Below, piece by piece: positions 63,269 to 64,000 of a DNA stretch of 64,000 nt (position 1 is the stretch's first letter; each line of letters begins with the position of its first letter). The translations under genes were made by a program, and so were the position numbers. Origin of the DNA: Vibrio sp. Isolate32 (GTDB taxonomy: Bacteria > Pseudomonadota > Gammaproteobacteria > Enterobacterales > Vibrionaceae); the NCBI RefSeq assembly GCF_022397955.1, contig NZ_JAKEUQ010000003.1, positions 190,678 through 254,677 on the forward strand. The letters run 5' to 3'. The notes under the pieces were generated by a model. That model was given only the letters and a program-made list of their open reading frames with translations. It did no database searches and was not told the origin of the DNA.

Positions 63269-63574
63269 GTATTTTTTGATATCAACGAAATCAAAAAGGG
63301 GACACAGAACGTTGATATTATAAACTTTTCATCACGTCGAGCTCATCTCAGCCTTTACAACGAATTTGAAAAGCAAAGTTCTGAGAGCTTCTCGGCCCAT
63401 TATTCTAGTAAAGTAATGTCCGTCCCTTTGAATGATGACAAAGCAGACTTCGATTTTAATCTATCTGATAGCCAAGAAAACTTACTGGTTGAGATTTGGT
63501 TTACGACGGAACTTACCCAATACAAAAGAGAGTCAGACCAAAGCATGGCAAACTCGAACCTTACCCATCCTTGA
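63269..63574 (+). pseudogene. Broken reading frame of unknown family, cut by IS91-type sequence
   Basis: The frame from 63269 is open without a standard start until ATG 63416. It reads protein-like from 'NVDIINFSSRRAHLSLYNEF' to 'KVMSVPLNDDKADFDFNLSD' and 'SQENLLVEIWF', then loses sense and stops at 63572-63574. The point of change coincides with the beginning of transposase-like sequence in another frame (about 63500-63528). I do not recognise the family. It seems to be a gene truncated at its 3' side by an insertion. Confidence 0.5.
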
Positions 63575-63806
63575 GTTCTTGCTGCTCATCTTGCAGCACG
63601 TGCTCCCCAAAGGGCTACAACGAGTTCGAGATTACGGATTTTTACGTGGTCAGGCACACGCCTTAAGAGTTCGTATTCAACTGCTGCTGTTGAACCTGCT
63701 CTATATCATGCCGCCACTCACCGCACCGATAAGGACAAAAGCGATGCGGGTATGCCCTTGCTGTCAGCATGACATGGCGTGTGTTGGAGTCAGCCGACCC
63801 ACGTAG
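63528..63806 (+). mobile_element. Remnant of an IS91-family transposase (C-terminal part)
   Basis: Residues after 'ESQTKAWQTRTLP' match the end of IS91-type (Y2, HUH) transposases: 'LLLILQHVLPKGLQRVRDYG' and a final 'RVCPCCQHDMACVG' with paired cysteines. The N-terminal zinc domain and the catalytic HUH and tyrosine motifs are absent, so it is inactive. The frame before 63528 belongs to the interrupted neighbour. The remaining bases up to the window end probably contain the rest of the element's end. Confidence 0.75.
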
Positions 63807-64000
63807 CCGAAAGGCACCGATAATAAGGAGAATGGCATTGACGAAATCAAAGGAGATGTAACGACGAAAGAAACGGAAAACAGCTAACGGGTTGATAAGA
63901 TTGCTATCGCAACCTTATCTTGACCTCGCTCGCCTTGAGAAAAGCCTCAAAGCGATGTGCCCTTCAAGTTCAATCGTACAATTTACTTAATAAAGTGGCT
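63807..64000. other. Probable non-coding end of the IS91-type remnant
   Basis: Short inverted repeats such as AAGATTGC/GCAACCTT-like (GATAAGATTGC..GCAACCTTATC at about 63894-63922) are visible. No gene is seen; the element's boundary may lie beyond the window. Confidence 0.4.

Noticed and set aside
1..64000. CRISPR array, prophage or complete defence island
   Set aside because: No regularly spaced repeats, cas genes, integrase, phage structural genes or defence-type operon were seen.

Overview
The window is chromosomal DNA of a gamma-proteobacterium, most likely a Vibrio (Vibrionaceae, chromosome 1). This rests on gene content and order: matP/lonH/fabA/rmf, a DUF3466 protein with a GlyGly-CTERM tail next to uup, rlmL, zapC, pyrD, the large NAD-glutamate dehydrogenase gdhB, pepN, prc/proQ/msrC, letAB/rsmF, and an AcnD/PrpF-type methylcitrate operon. 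Base composition is moderately AT-rich and even. Coding density is high. matP itself and a few near-consensus matS sites suggest the replication-terminus half of the chromosome.

Layout. 1-3.2 kb: the end of a DUF2971 gene, an HDOD-like protein, a small secreted TolA-domain-III-like protein, a DUF3634 protein and matP. 3.4-6.1 kb: lonH, fabA (with FadR and FabR operators) and rmf. 6.2-14.6 kb, all minus strand: DUF3466, uup, a glutaredoxin-like gene, rlmL, zapC and pyrD. 14.9-26.8 kb, all minus: gdhB, an SOS-box-controlled DUF2835 gene, pepN, a secreted protein of unknown function, prc and proQ. 26.9-36 kb: msrC, then on the plus strand an ABC exporter, letA-letB (seven MCE domains), rsmF and a small RNA gene that I identify as an SdsR (RyeB) homologue, followed by cvfB on the minus strand. 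36-42 kb: an unknown membrane protein, a hotdog protein, an orphan PEP-synthase-type barrel next to an AroH-type DAHP synthase, yajQ and a CysG-like protein. 42.4-46.7 kb: a four-gene general amino-acid ABC transporter (aapJQMP). 47-49.5 kb: a BI-1 protein, tusE and rlmI. 49.6-50.8 kb: two tiny doubtful ORFs, a hairpin-rich gap and DUF2750. 51-55.6 kb: queC/queE, a Cof-type HAD phosphatase, a Nudix-PAP2 fusion and a GNAT acetyltransferase. 55.9-62.9 kb: a complete 2-methylcitrate operon (GntR regulator-prpB-prpC-acnD-prpF). 63.2-64 kb: a broken reading frame running into a decayed IS91-type transposase end.

How the genes work together. Most of the window is core metabolism and RNA/ribosome maintenance: rRNA methylation (RlmL, RsmF, RlmI), tRNA modification (TusE, QueC, QueE), ribosome hibernation (RMF), ribosome rescue (Uup) and RNA chaperoning (ProQ). 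Envelope lipid transport (LetAB), periplasmic proteolysis (Prc), unsaturated fatty-acid synthesis (FabA), amino-acid uptake and catabolism (Aap, GdhB, PepN) and propionate catabolism (Prp) make up the rest.

The most interesting signals are mainly regulatory or are decayed domains: the SdsR-like sRNA downstream of rsmF; a hairpin enclosing the ribosome-binding site and GTG start of letA; an intrinsic terminator wedged between a PurR-like box and the Shine-Dalgarno of pyrD; a LexA box on DUF2835; a PAP2 domain and a PpsA barrel that have both lost catalytic residues; a truncated methyltransferase remnant fused to a precorrin-2 dehydrogenase; and a cluster of hairpins upstream of DUF2750. There is no CRISPR array, prophage, complete insertion sequence, rRNA or tRNA gene that I can support.
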